This document shows positions 43,697 through 53,607 of a DNA stretch of 64,000 nucleotides, in pieces; position 1 is the first letter of the stretch, and each line of letters begins with the position of its first letter. Source of the DNA: CBDDKU01 sp965230375 (GTDB taxonomy: Bacteria > Bacteroidota > Bacteroidia > Flavobacteriales_D > Cryomorphaceae). The translations under genes were made by a program, and so were the position numbers. The stretch covers positions 186,001 to 250,000 of the forward strand of contig CBDDKU010000006.1 in assembly GCA_965230375.1 (NCBI GenBank), in the 5' to 3' direction. The notes below the pieces were generated by a model, which made no database searches, was not told where the DNA came from, and worked only from the letters and a program-made list of their open reading frames with translations.

Positions 43697-44557
43697 TTGA
43701 AAACCGGTTCCAACATAGAAGAGTGGTCGCAGATTTATCGCGATGCGTTGAAAGAGCGATTCGATCGCCGGGAAATCGACTCCATTCTGGATATGGTTTG
43801 CGAAGCCTATGCTGGATATTCTCGCATCGATATCATCCTGCAAAGAGATAACAGGATACCGGATGCTTCCAATGTCAAAATTGGAGAAGCCTTGCTGCGG
43901 TTACAGGAAGGGGAGCCTGTTCAGTACATTCTCGGCAAGATCTTGTTCTATGGAATTCCGCTTGAAGTGAATCAGAGCGTTCTGATCCCCAGGCCCGAAA
44001 CGGAAGAGTTGGTCAAGTGGGTACTCGACGAGACTGTTGGAAAGGAAGTGGAATTGCTCGACCTCTGCACTGGATCGGGATGTATTGCCATCGCCCTAAA
44101 AAATATTTTGAAAGATAGTTCCGTTTATGGCTTAGACAATAGTGTAGAAGCCTTGAATGTAGCTACTGAAAATGCCCGCTCGAATGGAATTGGCGTTGAC
44201 TTTTTTCATTTTGATCTCTTGAAGCAAGAAAGTCTTGCGTTTATGAGCTTCGATGTCATGGTCAGCAATCCGCCATATGTGAGAGACGGCGAAAGCGAAG
44301 AGATGGAATCTCATGTGTTGGATTATGAACCGCATCAGGCCTTGTTTGTCCGCGATGACGATCCGCTTATTTTTTATCGCCGAATTGTAGATCTGGCGGA
44401 AGGACATTTAAAAAAGGGCGGCCGAATCTACTTTGAGATAAATGAAGCTTATGGAAGTGAAATCTCGCAGCTCCTTCGCGATCGGGGCTTTGTGGATGTG
44501 GAGTTGCGGAAAGACTTGAACAGCCGCGACAGAATGGTAAGGGGGGTGAGAGCTTGA
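43697..44557 (+). CDS. prmC: peptide chain release factor N5-glutamine methyltransferase
   Basis: 286 residues. It methylates the GGQ glutamine of release factors RF1/RF2. SAM-binding motif LLDLCTGSGCIAIAL, the family mark EPVQYILG, LIPRPETEELV, and the glutamine-binding NPPYV (MVSNPPYVRDGE). N-terminal helical domain included. The start is TTG at 43697; ATG codons nearby are out of frame. Its TGA overlaps the TTG start of the next gene (TTGA). First gene of a five-gene operon. Confidence 0.93.
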   Translation: MKTGSNIEEWSQIYRDALKERFDRREIDSILDMVCEAYAGYSRIDIILQRDNRIPDASNVKIGEALLRLQEGEPVQYILGKILFYGIPLEVNQSVLIPRPETEELVKWVLDETVGKEVELLDLCTGSGCIAIALKNILKDSSVYGLDNSVEALNVATENARSNGIGVDFFHFDLLKQESLAFMSFDVMVSNPPYVRDGESEEMESHVLDYEPHQALFVRDDDPLIFYRRIVDLAEGHLKKGGRIYFEINEAYGSEISQLLRDRGFVDVELRKDLNSRDRMVRGVRA

Positions 44558-45231
44558 GAGTCGCTTTTGTCATCATATCTCTAATGAGTTTTCTGAATGT
44601 CTTCGGCCAATTTGGTCAGAGCAATTCGGTGTCGCTGATCACTGGAGAGTGCACTCTTGAACCCTATCAAAACAAGCTCAAACCCGACTTTAGTCTCGAT
44701 GCCAGACGCACCCTTTTTAATAAGCAATGGGTGGCCGTTATGGGTTTGAAGGGTGGTGTAGAATACAGAAGGATTCACCGGCTCGGTGTCGGAATTTACT
44801 TCTTAAATACGCGCGTGTTTGATCGGGAATTTGACTTCGACGTGCCAGTTGATAAGCTGGAATACGAATTTCGCTATTCAACGATCTACTATGAGCGGGT
44901 TCTTTACTTCGATCGGAAATGGGAGTTTGGTGCCACTGCCCATGCAGGAGGGGGAAGAATCAAGGTCTTCTATCAGAGCCCGGATAATCCCAATGAACGC
45001 GTTGAACTTCAGCCTGTGGATTTCTCCGCGCTGGAATTGTCGGTCTACGGCGATTACAATATTCTCTACTGGCTTGGTGCTGGTGTGGGCTTGGGATACC
45101 GAGGGATTTTGGGAGTAGATAAAGACCTCCGAAAAGAGTTCAATAGCCCCATTTTTGTGGTGAACCTTCAGCTTAAAATGTTTAAACTCGCAAGAAGTTT
45201 TTACGACGAATCTGTCAAGGATGAATACTGA
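44554..45231 (+). CDS. outer-membrane-like hypothetical protein
   Basis: 225 residues, with an N-terminal hydrophobic signal (VAFVIISLMSFLNVFGQFGQ) and a repeat of alternating amphipathic strands (VEYRRIHRLGVGIYFLNTRV, FRYSTIYYERVLYF, FGATAHAGGG, LGAGVGLGYRGILGV), the pattern of a small beta-barrel. TTG start overlapping the prmC stop, and 11-base overlap with ligA, so translation is coupled to both. Function unknown; its place among housekeeping genes appears to be chance operon membership. Confidence 0.65.
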   Translation: MRVAFVIISLMSFLNVFGQFGQSNSVSLITGECTLEPYQNKLKPDFSLDARRTLFNKQWVAVMGLKGGVEYRRIHRLGVGIYFLNTRVFDREFDFDVPVDKLEYEFRYSTIYYERVLYFDRKWEFGATAHAGGGRIKVFYQSPDNPNERVELQPVDFSALELSVYGDYNILYWLGAGVGLGYRGILGVDKDLRKEFNSPIFVVNLQLKMFKLARSFYDESVKDEY

Positions 45232-47236
45232 TCAGACCAAGAATCGAATAGAAGAATTGCGAAAGGAGCTACATGCTCACAATCACAAGTATTACGTCTT
45301 GGATGCGCCTGAGATATCCGACCAGGAATTTGATATGCTGCTCAAGGAATTGGAGTCGCTCGAGTCCAAGTTTCCAGAATTTGACGATCCCAATTCACCA
45401 ACTCGTCGGGTAGGTAGCGGAATCACCGACAAGTTTGAGAAAGTAAAGCATAAGTACCCCATGCTCTCCCTGAGCAACACCTATAGCATTGAAGAAATTG
45501 AAGCCTGGGAAGAGCGAATTAAAAAGTCCATTGACCAGCCCGTGACATATGTCTGTGAACTCAAGTACGACGGTGTTGCTATCGGACTCACATACGTAGA
45601 TGGAAAGTTGCACCGTGCGGTGACACGTGGTGATGGGCAGACGGGTGAAGATGTTACGGCTAACGTGCGCACGATTTCAACCATACCCTTGAGTTTGACA
45701 GGCGATTATCCGGAAGAGTTTGAAATCAGGGGAGAGATTTTTCTACCACTCCAAGCATTCACCGAAATGAATAAGCGTAGGGTGGAAGCTGGTGAAGACC
45801 CCTACATGAACCCGCGAAACACAGCTTCGGGAAGCTTAAAGCTGCAGGACTCAAATGTAGTAGCCGAGCGTGGTTTGGACTGTTTTCTCTATGGTCTTTA
45901 CGGTGAAAATTTGCCTGGCCGGTCGCACAGCGAGAACATGGAAGCCGCCCGCAGTTGGGGATTTAAAGTGCCGACATATCACAACAGACAGATCGAAAAA
46001 TGCACCGACATCAGGGGAATTGAGTCCTTTATCGCCCACTGGGATAAGGAGCGTCATGCCTTGCCTTTTGAAATCGATGGGGTGGTGCTCAAGGTAGATT
46101 CATATCAATATCAAGACGAATTGGGCTTTACAGCCAAGTCGCCTCGATGGGCTACTTCTTATAAGTTTAAAGCCGAGCAGGCTTCTACCATTCTCGAACG
46201 TGTGACGTTTCAAGTGGGACGCACTGGAGCGATCACTCCTGTAGCCAACTTGAAGCCAGTGTTTCTGGCTGGAACGACGGTAAAACGCGCATCGCTCCAC
46301 AATGCCGATCAAATCGAAAAACTCGATCTCCGAGAAGGCGATACCGTTTTTGTGGAGAAAGGCGGAGAGATAATACCGAAAGTGATTGGTGTTGATTTCG
46401 CTAAAAGACCACTTGACTCCAAACATTTCACCTATATATCGGAGTGTCCTGAATGCGGAACACCACTCAGAAGAAATGAAGGAGAAGCGCAGCATTTTTG
46501 CCCGAATACCCTGACCTGTCCACCACAAGTGAGCGGCCGGATCGATCATTTTATTTCGCGGAAGGCTATGAATATTGACGGGCTTGGAACCGAAACGGTC
46601 GATCAGCTCATGCGCGAAGGGTTGATTCAAAACCCTGCTGATCTCTACGATCTACAGAAGGATGATGTGCTGAAGCTGGAGCGAATGGCAGAAAAGTCAG
46701 CCCAGAATTTAATCGACGGGGTGGAAGCTTCAAAGGCGATTCCTTTTGAACGGGTGCTTTTCGCTCTCGGTATCCGCTATGTGGGCGAGACAGTAGCTAA
46801 GAAACTTGCGAAGCACTTTAAAACGATAGAAGCACTTATAGCTGCCGATCAGGACCAGCTTATTGCGGTAGAAGAAATTGGAGAGCGCATTGCCGAGTCT
46901 GTCGTTGCTTATTTGGGTGACCCAGCACATTTGGCTATGATTAATCGGCTCAAGAATAGTGGCTTACAGTTTGAAGTTGAAGAGTCGGATGGACCGAGTT
47001 CAAACCTACTTGATGGCAAGTCATTTGTGGTTTCTGGAGTTTTTGCCCAGATGTCGAGAAATGAACTCAAGCAGGCGATTGAAGCTAACGGTGGCAAGGT
47101 GTTGAGCGGTGTTTCCAAGAAAACAAACTACCTGGTGGCCGGAGATAATATGGGGCCATCAAAGCGCCAAAAGGCTGAAGACTTTGGTGTTGAAATTATT
47201 GATGAACAACGATTTATTGAGATGATATCGGCGTGA
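45221..47236 (+). CDS. ligA: NAD-dependent DNA ligase LigA
   Basis: 671 residues, full length. It seals nicks in replication and repair. Order: Ia domain (HNHKYYVLDAPEISDQEFD), adenylation domain with the active Lys in CELKYDGVAIGLTY, RGEIFLP, NPRNTASGSLK, EIDGVVLKV and SPRWATSYKF; OB fold with GRTGAITPVA; zinc finger (CPECGTPL..HFCPNTLTCP); helix-hairpin-helix region; C-terminal BRCT domain (LDGKSFVVSGVFAQMSRNEL). All essential residues are present. Overlaps neighbours on both sides (11 bases before, 4 after). Confidence 0.97.
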   Translation: MNTDQTKNRIEELRKELHAHNHKYYVLDAPEISDQEFDMLLKELESLESKFPEFDDPNSPTRRVGSGITDKFEKVKHKYPMLSLSNTYSIEEIEAWEERIKKSIDQPVTYVCELKYDGVAIGLTYVDGKLHRAVTRGDGQTGEDVTANVRTISTIPLSLTGDYPEEFEIRGEIFLPLQAFTEMNKRRVEAGEDPYMNPRNTASGSLKLQDSNVVAERGLDCFLYGLYGENLPGRSHSENMEAARSWGFKVPTYHNRQIEKCTDIRGIESFIAHWDKERHALPFEIDGVVLKVDSYQYQDELGFTAKSPRWATSYKFKAEQASTILERVTFQVGRTGAITPVANLKPVFLAGTTVKRASLHNADQIEKLDLREGDTVFVEKGGEIIPKVIGVDFAKRPLDSKHFTYISECPECGTPLRRNEGEAQHFCPNTLTCPPQVSGRIDHFISRKAMNIDGLGTETVDQLMREGLIQNPADLYDLQKDDVLKLERMAEKSAQNLIDGVEASKAIPFERVLFALGIRYVGETVAKKLAKHFKTIEALIAADQDQLIAVEEIGERIAESVVAYLGDPAHLAMINRLKNSGLQFEVEESDGPSSNLLDGKSFVVSGVFAQMSRNELKQAIEANGGKVLSGVSKKTNYLVAGDNMGPSKRQKAEDFGVEIIDEQRFIEMISA

Positions 47237-47787
47237 AGTGGCTAGAAGGAATAAAGAAAGCATTTGGCCTTAAGGCCTTGAAGCGATCGCTCGGAGAAGA
47301 GCGAAGATCGAAAGTGAAAAACTTTGATGACTCTCGGAGTGTCGGTATTTTGTATCAGGAAAAAGGAGAGAGCTTTTACATCCTCGTCAAGCAATACGTA
47401 AAGTACCTTCAGGACGAGCATGGTATCAGAGAAATTCTCGCCTTATGCTACATCGACGATAAGAAGGATGTGCCGTTTTATCATGTTCACAAGCTCAAGT
47501 ACGATTATTTCACCAAGGCCAATTTGAATTGGAAGTCAGAGCCAGAAAGCGATAACGTCCACAATTTTGTTGCACGAGATTTTGATATCCTGATCGATTT
47601 GGAAAAAGACCCGGTTTTGCCTCTGAAATTTGTTCTTGCTAGAAGCAAAGCCAAGTTTAAGGTGGGCTACTATTCTGAAGTGAATGAAGCCTTTTACGAT
47701 ATGATGATCAAAACCGGTGAGAACGATACCTTTGACGATTATATCAAACAAGTAAATCACTACTTAAAACGAATAAACAAGGGATGA
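47233..47787 (+). CDS. hypothetical protein (DUF6913-like)
   Basis: 184 residues, GTG start overlapping the ligA stop (GTGA) and ATGA overlap with dapA. Soluble, with the pattern SVGILYQEKGESF, IREILALCYIDDKK, LNWKSEPESDNVHNFVARDF, DILIDLEKDPVLPL and SRAKAKFKVGYY-like SKAKFKVGYY. These features resemble the DUF6913 proteins that often sit before dapA in Bacteroidota. I am not sure of the name. Function unknown. Confidence 0.65.
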   Translation: MKWLEGIKKAFGLKALKRSLGEERRSKVKNFDDSRSVGILYQEKGESFYILVKQYVKYLQDEHGIREILALCYIDDKKDVPFYHVHKLKYDYFTKANLNWKSEPESDNVHNFVARDFDILIDLEKDPVLPLKFVLARSKAKFKVGYYSEVNEAFYDMMIKTGENDTFDDYIKQVNHYLKRINKG

Positions 47788-48659
47788 ACGAGTTGAAGGG
47801 AATGGGTGTCGCTATGGTGACTCCGATGAACGAAGCAGGGAAGGTCGATTACAACGGTTTGCAAAAACTAGTTGAGCACCTTCACGGTGGTGCTGACTTT
47901 TTGGTGGTGATGGGAACGACTGGTGAAGCGGTGACGCTTTCTCACGAAGAGCAAATGTCCGTTCTCGATTTTGTGCTGGAAATCAATGCCGGAAAACTTC
48001 CCATCGTATTTGGAATCGGTGGAAACGACACGGCAGCTGTGGCTAAAGCCATGGCTGATTTTGATCGGAAGGGAGTGGTTGCCTTTCTCTCAGCTAGCCC
48101 GAGCTACAACAAGCCAACACAGGAAGGGATTTTTCATCACTACAAAGCACTCAACGAAGCTTCGAAACTCCCCATCATTCTTTACAATGTGCCGGGGCGT
48201 ACGGCGAGCAATGTGTTGCCGGTTACGGTAGAGCGCATTGCCGGTGCCTGTGATATGATAATCGGAATCAAAGAAGCTGCGGGCGATATCGAACAAGTCA
48301 TGGAACTTAAGAGAATCCTACCAGATGAGTTCATACTGCTATCTGGAGATGATATTCTCGTACTACCGCACATGGCCTGTGGTGGTCATGGGGTGATCTC
48401 TGTTATCGGGAATGCCTATCCGAAGGAATATGCCGATATGGTGGCCTTAGCTGCAAAAGGAGAAATAGAAAAAGCGAGAGCAATTCAACTCCGATTTATG
48501 CCGATTATCCGCAATATTTTCGCCGAAGGAAACCCCGGCGGAATCAAAGAAGTGCTGCGCTTGATGGATATCTGTGAGCCCCATATGCGTTTACCACTCT
48601 ACCCGGTAAGCGAAGCGCTTTCGAAGAAGCTCTATCAAGATGTGGCGGAGTTGAGCTAG
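47784..48659 (+). CDS. dapA: 4-hydroxy-tetrahydrodipicolinate synthase
   Basis: 291 residues, normal length. Condenses pyruvate with aspartate semialdehyde in lysine and peptidoglycan-precursor synthesis. TIM barrel with GMGVAMVTPMNEAGKVDY, MGTTGEAVTLSHEE (Thr pair), YNVPGRTASN (Tyr and Arg of the active site), the Schiff-base Lys in IIGIKEAAGD and LSGDDILVLPHMACGGHGVI. Last gene of the operon starting with prmC, overlapping the previous gene by 4 bases. Confidence 0.96.
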   Translation: MNELKGMGVAMVTPMNEAGKVDYNGLQKLVEHLHGGADFLVVMGTTGEAVTLSHEEQMSVLDFVLEINAGKLPIVFGIGGNDTAAVAKAMADFDRKGVVAFLSASPSYNKPTQEGIFHHYKALNEASKLPIILYNVPGRTASNVLPVTVERIAGACDMIIGIKEAAGDIEQVMELKRILPDEFILLSGDDILVLPHMACGGHGVISVIGNAYPKEYADMVALAAKGEIEKARAIQLRFMPIIRNIFAEGNPGGIKEVLRLMDICEPHMRLPLYPVSEALSKKLYQDVAELS

Positions 48660-48689
48660 ATCTTCCAACAGTCGATAATTCTTCTATTT

Positions 48690-51374
48690 TTGAAAAAATT
48701 ATTGATGATGAAAGCAGCTAGCCTAATTGTTTTTCTAAGTTTTTTTAGTCTTGGTCTATTCGGTCAGTACAGCACTGAACACTGGATCCCCCCATTTTTT
48801 GCCAAACCGGGACCAGAAACTGGTACATCGAATATCAGGGATCATTTCGTAAAGCTTACCACTTTTGAGTCAGCTCCGTTTAATGTCACCATTGAAGATG
48901 GATTTGGAAATCTGATTGATGTTGTTCAGATTGCTGATACCTCCAGCGGTACTTATGAATTCTCCCCACAGGGTAATGCTAGTTCCGACTCTTACCCGTT
49001 AAATGTCATCCCAGTGGATAGTTTGAATATGAAGATTAGGTCACAAGGTCTTCATTTCAAGGCCGATCTTCCATTCTATGTTGAGATAATGCATACGGCT
49101 GGCTCGCATGGCTTATCAATGTTTTCGAAAGGGAAAAACGCTAAGGGGCAAAGGTTTTATTCAGGACATATTTATACCGTTTATAATCAAGACGAAATCT
49201 GGAATGAAGAAAGAAGGTCTCATTTTATTTCGGTCATGGCGACGGAAGATGATACGGAGATCACATTCGACCTAATCAAGAATCCCATTTACTATGTAGG
49301 ACATTGGGGGGAAGATGAGATTACTATCACCTTAGATGCGAATGAATCTTATGTGCTTGGCGTTGATCACGCAGACTTTGATAATGAAACCATTAACAAT
49401 TCTATCGGGACCAGAATTTCTTCAGATAAAGATATAGTTTGTAATTCTGGATCATGGCTGGCTGGCCTGGAAGTTGGTCAGGATATAGGAGCGGATCAAT
49501 TGGCTCCTGTGAAATATTTAGGATCCGAATACGTGGTGGTAAGAGGGGAAGCTCTACAGTCATCAGGTGCAGAAAGGGTGATCATAGTCGGGGTTGAAGA
49601 AGATACGGAAGTGTTTATAAATGACGAATTAAGTGAACCAGTATTTTCTTTAGGAGAGGGAGAAGTGGATTATTTGACTTATGAGTCTTTTAACGAAGAT
49701 GGAGTTTTGAGAATTGAGTCCAATCAACCCATTTATGTCTTCCAGTTTACATCTGGGACGTCAATAAATGGTCCTGTCGATACTGGCCTGGCACAAGTTC
49801 CTCCACTTAAGTGTGCGGGCATAAAAGAATATTTGGTTTCTGAAATGAACTATAATGTCGAGAGCTTGTGTAGAGTTATTCTGAAGTCTGAATCAAATCT
49901 TTTCATAAACGGGGAGTTAGTGCCTGAAGAAGAGTTTAAAAATGTAGATGGAAATGAAGGGTGGAAGGTATATAGGGAAGAGTTAGATTCTTCGTCTCCT
50001 ACCTTTTCCCCTATTCACTTAGAAAGTGATTCAGCTATGATCGTTTCTGCCCTGTATTCTCACTCAAACCTAGGAGCGTTATCTTACTTTAATGGTTTTG
50101 GCACTGAACCCGAAGTAGGGCTTTACCCTGTAGTTGTAGGAGATGAGCCTTGTGCCCCAGGAAATGCCATCATGGCGGCCTTCGGATTTGAGAATTATCA
50201 GTGGTATATTTATGGTGAGCCAATTCTTGGCGGAAATTCAAGTGCCTTAATCCCCCAATTTTCAGGAGGTTATCAAGTTGAAGGTATTGACGAAGTATGT
50301 GGAAATTCTGCCTTGTCAGATACCGCTGTTGTTCCCTTGTGCCCATCTGGACTTGGGATTTCACTGAGTCCACCTGAAGTGAATCAAATTGGTGAGACAG
50401 CAGAGTTTGATTTAGCTTATACAGCAACCATTTTAAATGGCGACGATGGTGTGCTCGGTTCTGCGATTCAAAACATCCAGATCATTGACGATATAATGTT
50501 AGGGCTTCCGCTAGGAGCCACAGCTGAAGTGGTAGGCTCAACTGAAATTGTACAGGGCCCACTCTCAGGTTTTGTTAATGAAGGATTCAATGGTGGAGAT
50601 GATCTGCGGGTGCTGAGTGGTTCTGGAGATCTAGTATCTGGTGGAACAGCAACCATAGAATTTACTGTAAGGGTTAATATGGAGAATGCAGTTCACGACG
50701 GCTACTATAATCAGTTGATTGTCAACAGTAATTCAAATGAGCCAAATGATGGGGTTACCGGTCCTTTTGAGCATCAAGATTACTCAAATGTGGGCACCAA
50801 CCCTGACTCAGACCAAGATGGTATCCTTAACGAAACAGCTGATAATTCACCATTGCTAACTTGTTTTTACTCAAACGAAGTTTCTTACGCCTACGATAGT
50901 CTCAGTAACTTGTATGGAGGGCAATTTCTGCCTACCATTAATGGAATTGAAGTCGGTAGTTTTAGTTCCAGTCCGGAAGGCTTGGCCATTGATTCTTTGA
51001 CTGGAGAAATTGATGTGAATAGCTCTGAATTGGGCGTGTATGAAATATTGTATAGTGTTGGTGGGCGATGCAGCAGTACTACGGCTGTTGAAATGGTGAT
51101 CGTAGATACGGAACTTAGTGCAAGGGAGGCAAGTGTCCTTGAGTATCGAGTTTTCCCGAACCCAACCGAAGGTCATGTAAACGTGCGGATTGAATGTGAC
51201 CGATGTGATCAAATTCAATTTGAAGTTATTGATGTTCTAGGTCGAAGGATCATGAGTGAATCTATGAATCACCAAATGCAAAGCTTTTTCATTGAAGGCC
51301 CTTCTGGCATATATATCTATCGAATAAAACGTGATAAAGTCCAGGTTGGGCAAGGTAAATTGATCCTAAACTAA
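48690..51374 (+). CDS. large secreted protein: IgGFc-binding-like N-terminal part, type IX tail
   Basis: 894 residues; start either TTG 48690 or ATG 48705 (MMKAASLIVFLSFFSLGLFGQ). After the signal peptide comes a region like the IgGFc-binding-protein N-terminus of Bacteroidota surface proteins: HFVKLTTFESAPFNVTIEDG, HIYTVYNQDEIW, ATEDDTEITFDL, QPIYVFQFTSGTS. Then Ig-like and cohesin-like beta domains, a Ca-binding type-3 repeat (NPDSDQDGILNETADNSPL), and the Por tail (YRVFPNPTEGHVNVRIECD, FEVIDVLGRRIMSES, GIYIYRIKRD). Surface protein, perhaps an adhesin. It is free-standing, 30 bases after dapA. Confidence 0.82.
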   Translation: MKKLLMMKAASLIVFLSFFSLGLFGQYSTEHWIPPFFAKPGPETGTSNIRDHFVKLTTFESAPFNVTIEDGFGNLIDVVQIADTSSGTYEFSPQGNASSDSYPLNVIPVDSLNMKIRSQGLHFKADLPFYVEIMHTAGSHGLSMFSKGKNAKGQRFYSGHIYTVYNQDEIWNEERRSHFISVMATEDDTEITFDLIKNPIYYVGHWGEDEITITLDANESYVLGVDHADFDNETINNSIGTRISSDKDIVCNSGSWLAGLEVGQDIGADQLAPVKYLGSEYVVVRGEALQSSGAERVIIVGVEEDTEVFINDELSEPVFSLGEGEVDYLTYESFNEDGVLRIESNQPIYVFQFTSGTSINGPVDTGLAQVPPLKCAGIKEYLVSEMNYNVESLCRVILKSESNLFINGELVPEEEFKNVDGNEGWKVYREELDSSSPTFSPIHLESDSAMIVSALYSHSNLGALSYFNGFGTEPEVGLYPVVVGDEPCAPGNAIMAAFGFENYQWYIYGEPILGGNSSALIPQFSGGYQVEGIDEVCGNSALSDTAVVPLCPSGLGISLSPPEVNQIGETAEFDLAYTATILNGDDGVLGSAIQNIQIIDDIMLGLPLGATAEVVGSTEIVQGPLSGFVNEGFNGGDDLRVLSGSGDLVSGGTATIEFTVRVNMENAVHDGYYNQLIVNSNSNEPNDGVTGPFEHQDYSNVGTNPDSDQDGILNETADNSPLLTCFYSNEVSYAYDSLSNLYGGQFLPTINGIEVGSFSSSPEGLAIDSLTGEIDVNSSELGVYEILYSVGGRCSSTTAVEMVIVDTELSAREASVLEYRVFPNPTEGHVNVRIECDRCDQIQFEVIDVLGRRIMSESMNHQMQSFFIEGPSGIYIYRIKRDKVQVGQGKLILN

Positions 51375-51443
51375 CTATCACGGGTTTATAGCTCCCAGCC
51401 CTTAATTGACTCAAGGAGGAATTGAGCTAGATTCTGAAAGTTC

Positions 51444-52694
51444 CTACTGCGGCCCACCGCAAAAGTGTCTGAGCTTCTGAGCGGCTTTTTCGAAACCCAT
51501 TTCGCGACTCTTTTCCAGATCGGCACAGCCATCAAGGATGCTGTAGTTTAGAATGTGGGTAATACCGCGATTGAAGTAGGCTTCTGCATAATTCTTATCG
51601 AGCTCAATCGCTTGGGTGTAATCGTCAACGGCCCGATTGTACTTACCAAAAAAGGAATTGATATTTCCACGCATATTGTAGGCTTCAGGATCTGTTGGAT
51701 CACTCTGCACAGAGCGGTCGAAGTCGTTTATCGCTTCGGCATAAGAACCGAGCATGGTCTTTGAAAACCCTCGATTAAAGAGAGCATCTGTAAAATCACT
51801 TTTTATCCCAATAGCCTTGGAGTAATCTTCAACGGCCTGCTCTATATTCCCCATTTTTTTTAGCGTCACTGCTCTGTTGAAATAGGCGTTTGCAAAGTTC
51901 TGATTGAGTGATATGGCGATGTTCAGATCACTCAGAGATTCGTCGAGTTTATTGAGCTTCTTTCGGCTGATAGAGCGATTGAAATAGGCAATGGCAAACG
52001 TTGGGTTGAAATTGATCGCTTTAGTGAATGCTTTCTCAGCTTCTTCATTCTCACCAAAATTCAAATGAAATAGACCCTTTACATCATAAACTAGCTCAGA
52101 GTAGGGGGAGAGCTTCATCGCGCTGTTAATATCGGCCAAGGCAGCGTCGTAGTCGTCGGCTCGAGTGAAAGTGATGGCCCGCTTTAAGTAGGCGATTGTA
52201 TCGTTGGGGTTAAGGCTCAAGATAAAGGTCAGATCTTCGATGGCTTCTGGGTAATCTTGGTTTTCGAGTTCAGCTAGGGCTCTCGCGTCGAGATAATAAG
52301 CGTCGTAGTCGGAAAGCTCCAGAGCCTTGCTTAAGTCCGTAATAGCGTCCTTGTAATTCCCTTGCAATAACTGGAGTCGGGCCCTTTGATCAAAGTACAC
52401 ATCGCTATCGGGGTTGATGGAAATGGCCGTGTCATAGTCTCGCTTCGACTCTTCGTAGCGGCCCATTTGCTGCAGCATAAGCGCTCGCTTCATATAGGCT
52501 TCTGCGAAATTTCGATCTACTTCAATGGCATTGGTGTATTCGAGTATAGCGTTGTTGAAATTTCCACCGCGTTTTTGCATCTCAGCTTTCTGCAAGTAGC
52601 GCATGGCTTCCTGTCGGTTTTGGGTGTATATGTTTTGCGCTTTTAGCCCGAGAGCGCTAAAAAAGACGAACACTAAAAGAGCAATTTTATACAT
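51444..52694 (-). CDS. TPR-repeat protein, exported
   Basis: 416 residues. Signal peptide (MYKIALLVFVFFSALGLKAQ) and then about eleven consecutive tetratricopeptide repeats of 34 residues filling the protein, with the consensus AxxxxxAIxxxPxxAxAYFNRGxxxxxxGxxxxAIxDYxxAI. Ends in a Cys-containing helix (DGCADLEKSREMGFEKAAQK). A protein-interaction scaffold in the periplasm; no catalytic domain. Lies 4 bases after the gene at 52699 on the same strand, so co-transcribed with it. Confidence 0.85.
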   Translation of the reverse strand: MYKIALLVFVFFSALGLKAQNIYTQNRQEAMRYLQKAEMQKRGGNFNNAILEYTNAIEVDRNFAEAYMKRALMLQQMGRYEESKRDYDTAISINPDSDVYFDQRARLQLLQGNYKDAITDLSKALELSDYDAYYLDARALAELENQDYPEAIEDLTFILSLNPNDTIAYLKRAITFTRADDYDAALADINSAMKLSPYSELVYDVKGLFHLNFGENEEAEKAFTKAINFNPTFAIAYFNRSISRKKLNKLDESLSDLNIAISLNQNFANAYFNRAVTLKKMGNIEQAVEDYSKAIGIKSDFTDALFNRGFSKTMLGSYAEAINDFDRSVQSDPTDPEAYNMRGNINSFFGKYNRAVDDYTQAIELDKNYAEAYFNRGITHILNYSILDGCADLEKSREMGFEKAAQKLRHFCGGPQ

Positions 52695-52698
52695 AGTC

Positions 52699-53412
52699 CT
52701 AAATTTTGTTGATTCCGTGTTGTGGTTGGTTCTTTATTTTCACTGTATCAATAACAGTTCTCAAATTTGTGTCTTGAACTGTCCGAATTTTTGTAGTTAA
52801 TATTATTTCATCAATCTCATCACTGTCAATATCCTTGAATTTAAGGTCGAACGTGTTCAATAAAGTATCTTTCACATACGGGTCTTTTTCAGTCAATCCG
52901 CAAATTTCTGGCGAGTTTCCTCCGATGGAGAAATAAACTATTTCATTTTCAATATCAAAGAGTGAATGATATTCTCGACATTCTCCCATCCACATAATTA
53001 AATTATGGATTAGTAATTCAGATTTACCGTCTTTATTGTAGTCAACAAATGTCAAATCATTTGGCTCTTGCGAAACGTGGATGAGACTATTCATCTGGGG
53101 TTCGAATATCATGACTAAATGGCCAGAGCAACCTGAAGAGCAACCTGTAATCCCTTTAATCGTTACAACTCGCTCCCCGTCTACAGATTCAAAAAGATTA
53201 ATGTCATGAAATTCAATGGTTCCTGTGTCAACTTCATTGAAGTTCCACACTTTATCCAAGTTTCCTTGGTTGCTAATAATACTATCGCATAGACTATAGA
53301 TGTATTTGTTACTAAGCTCAGGTTTAGTTTTTTCTGAGATTTTATCCTTTTCCAAATTTCCGCAATTCGTAAAAAAGGCAGCCACAAGAGATATATATAA
53401 AATTCGAATCAT
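52699..53412 (-). CDS. lipoprotein of unknown function
   Basis: 237 residues from ATG 53412 (MIRILYISLVAAFFTNCGN, Cys17 as lipobox); the longer frame to 53427 would spoil the signal. After the lipobox a beta-rich globular domain with Cys residues (GITGCSSGCSGHLVMIFEP, GECREYHSLF). The pattern (VDYNKDGKSELLIHNL, DIDSDEIDEIILTTK) resembles VCBS/FG-GAP-like Ca-binding beta-propeller repeats. Upstream of the TPR gene in one operon. Function unknown. Confidence 0.65.
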   Translation of the reverse strand: MIRILYISLVAAFFTNCGNLEKDKISEKTKPELSNKYIYSLCDSIISNQGNLDKVWNFNEVDTGTIEFHDINLFESVDGERVVTIKGITGCSSGCSGHLVMIFEPQMNSLIHVSQEPNDLTFVDYNKDGKSELLIHNLIMWMGECREYHSLFDIENEIVYFSIGGNSPEICGLTEKDPYVKDTLLNTFDLKFKDIDSDEIDEIILTTKIRTVQDTNLRTVIDTVKIKNQPQHGINKI

Positions 53413-53553
53413 TTCAATTAACCACAACGTTCCATGAACGATCAGTTTGCACTTTAAACCTATGTAACACCCAAATTGCCTTTTTGTGGACTATTCACTT
53501 CATATTCTCCAGAATCAACTCCAGCGGTCCACTCAAACGCTTTATTAATATAA

Positions 53554-53579
53554 TAAAAAAAGGCCCGTGATGGGCCTTT
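53554..53579 (-). terminator. terminator of the thiolase gene
   Basis: Stem AAAGGCCC (53559-53566)/GGGCCTTT (53572-53579) with loop GTGAT. On the minus strand it is followed by a T run (from AATAAAAAA on the plus strand). Confidence 0.8.
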
Positions 53580-53607
53580 CAATCAAAATTGTATTTGACA
53601 ATGGGTC

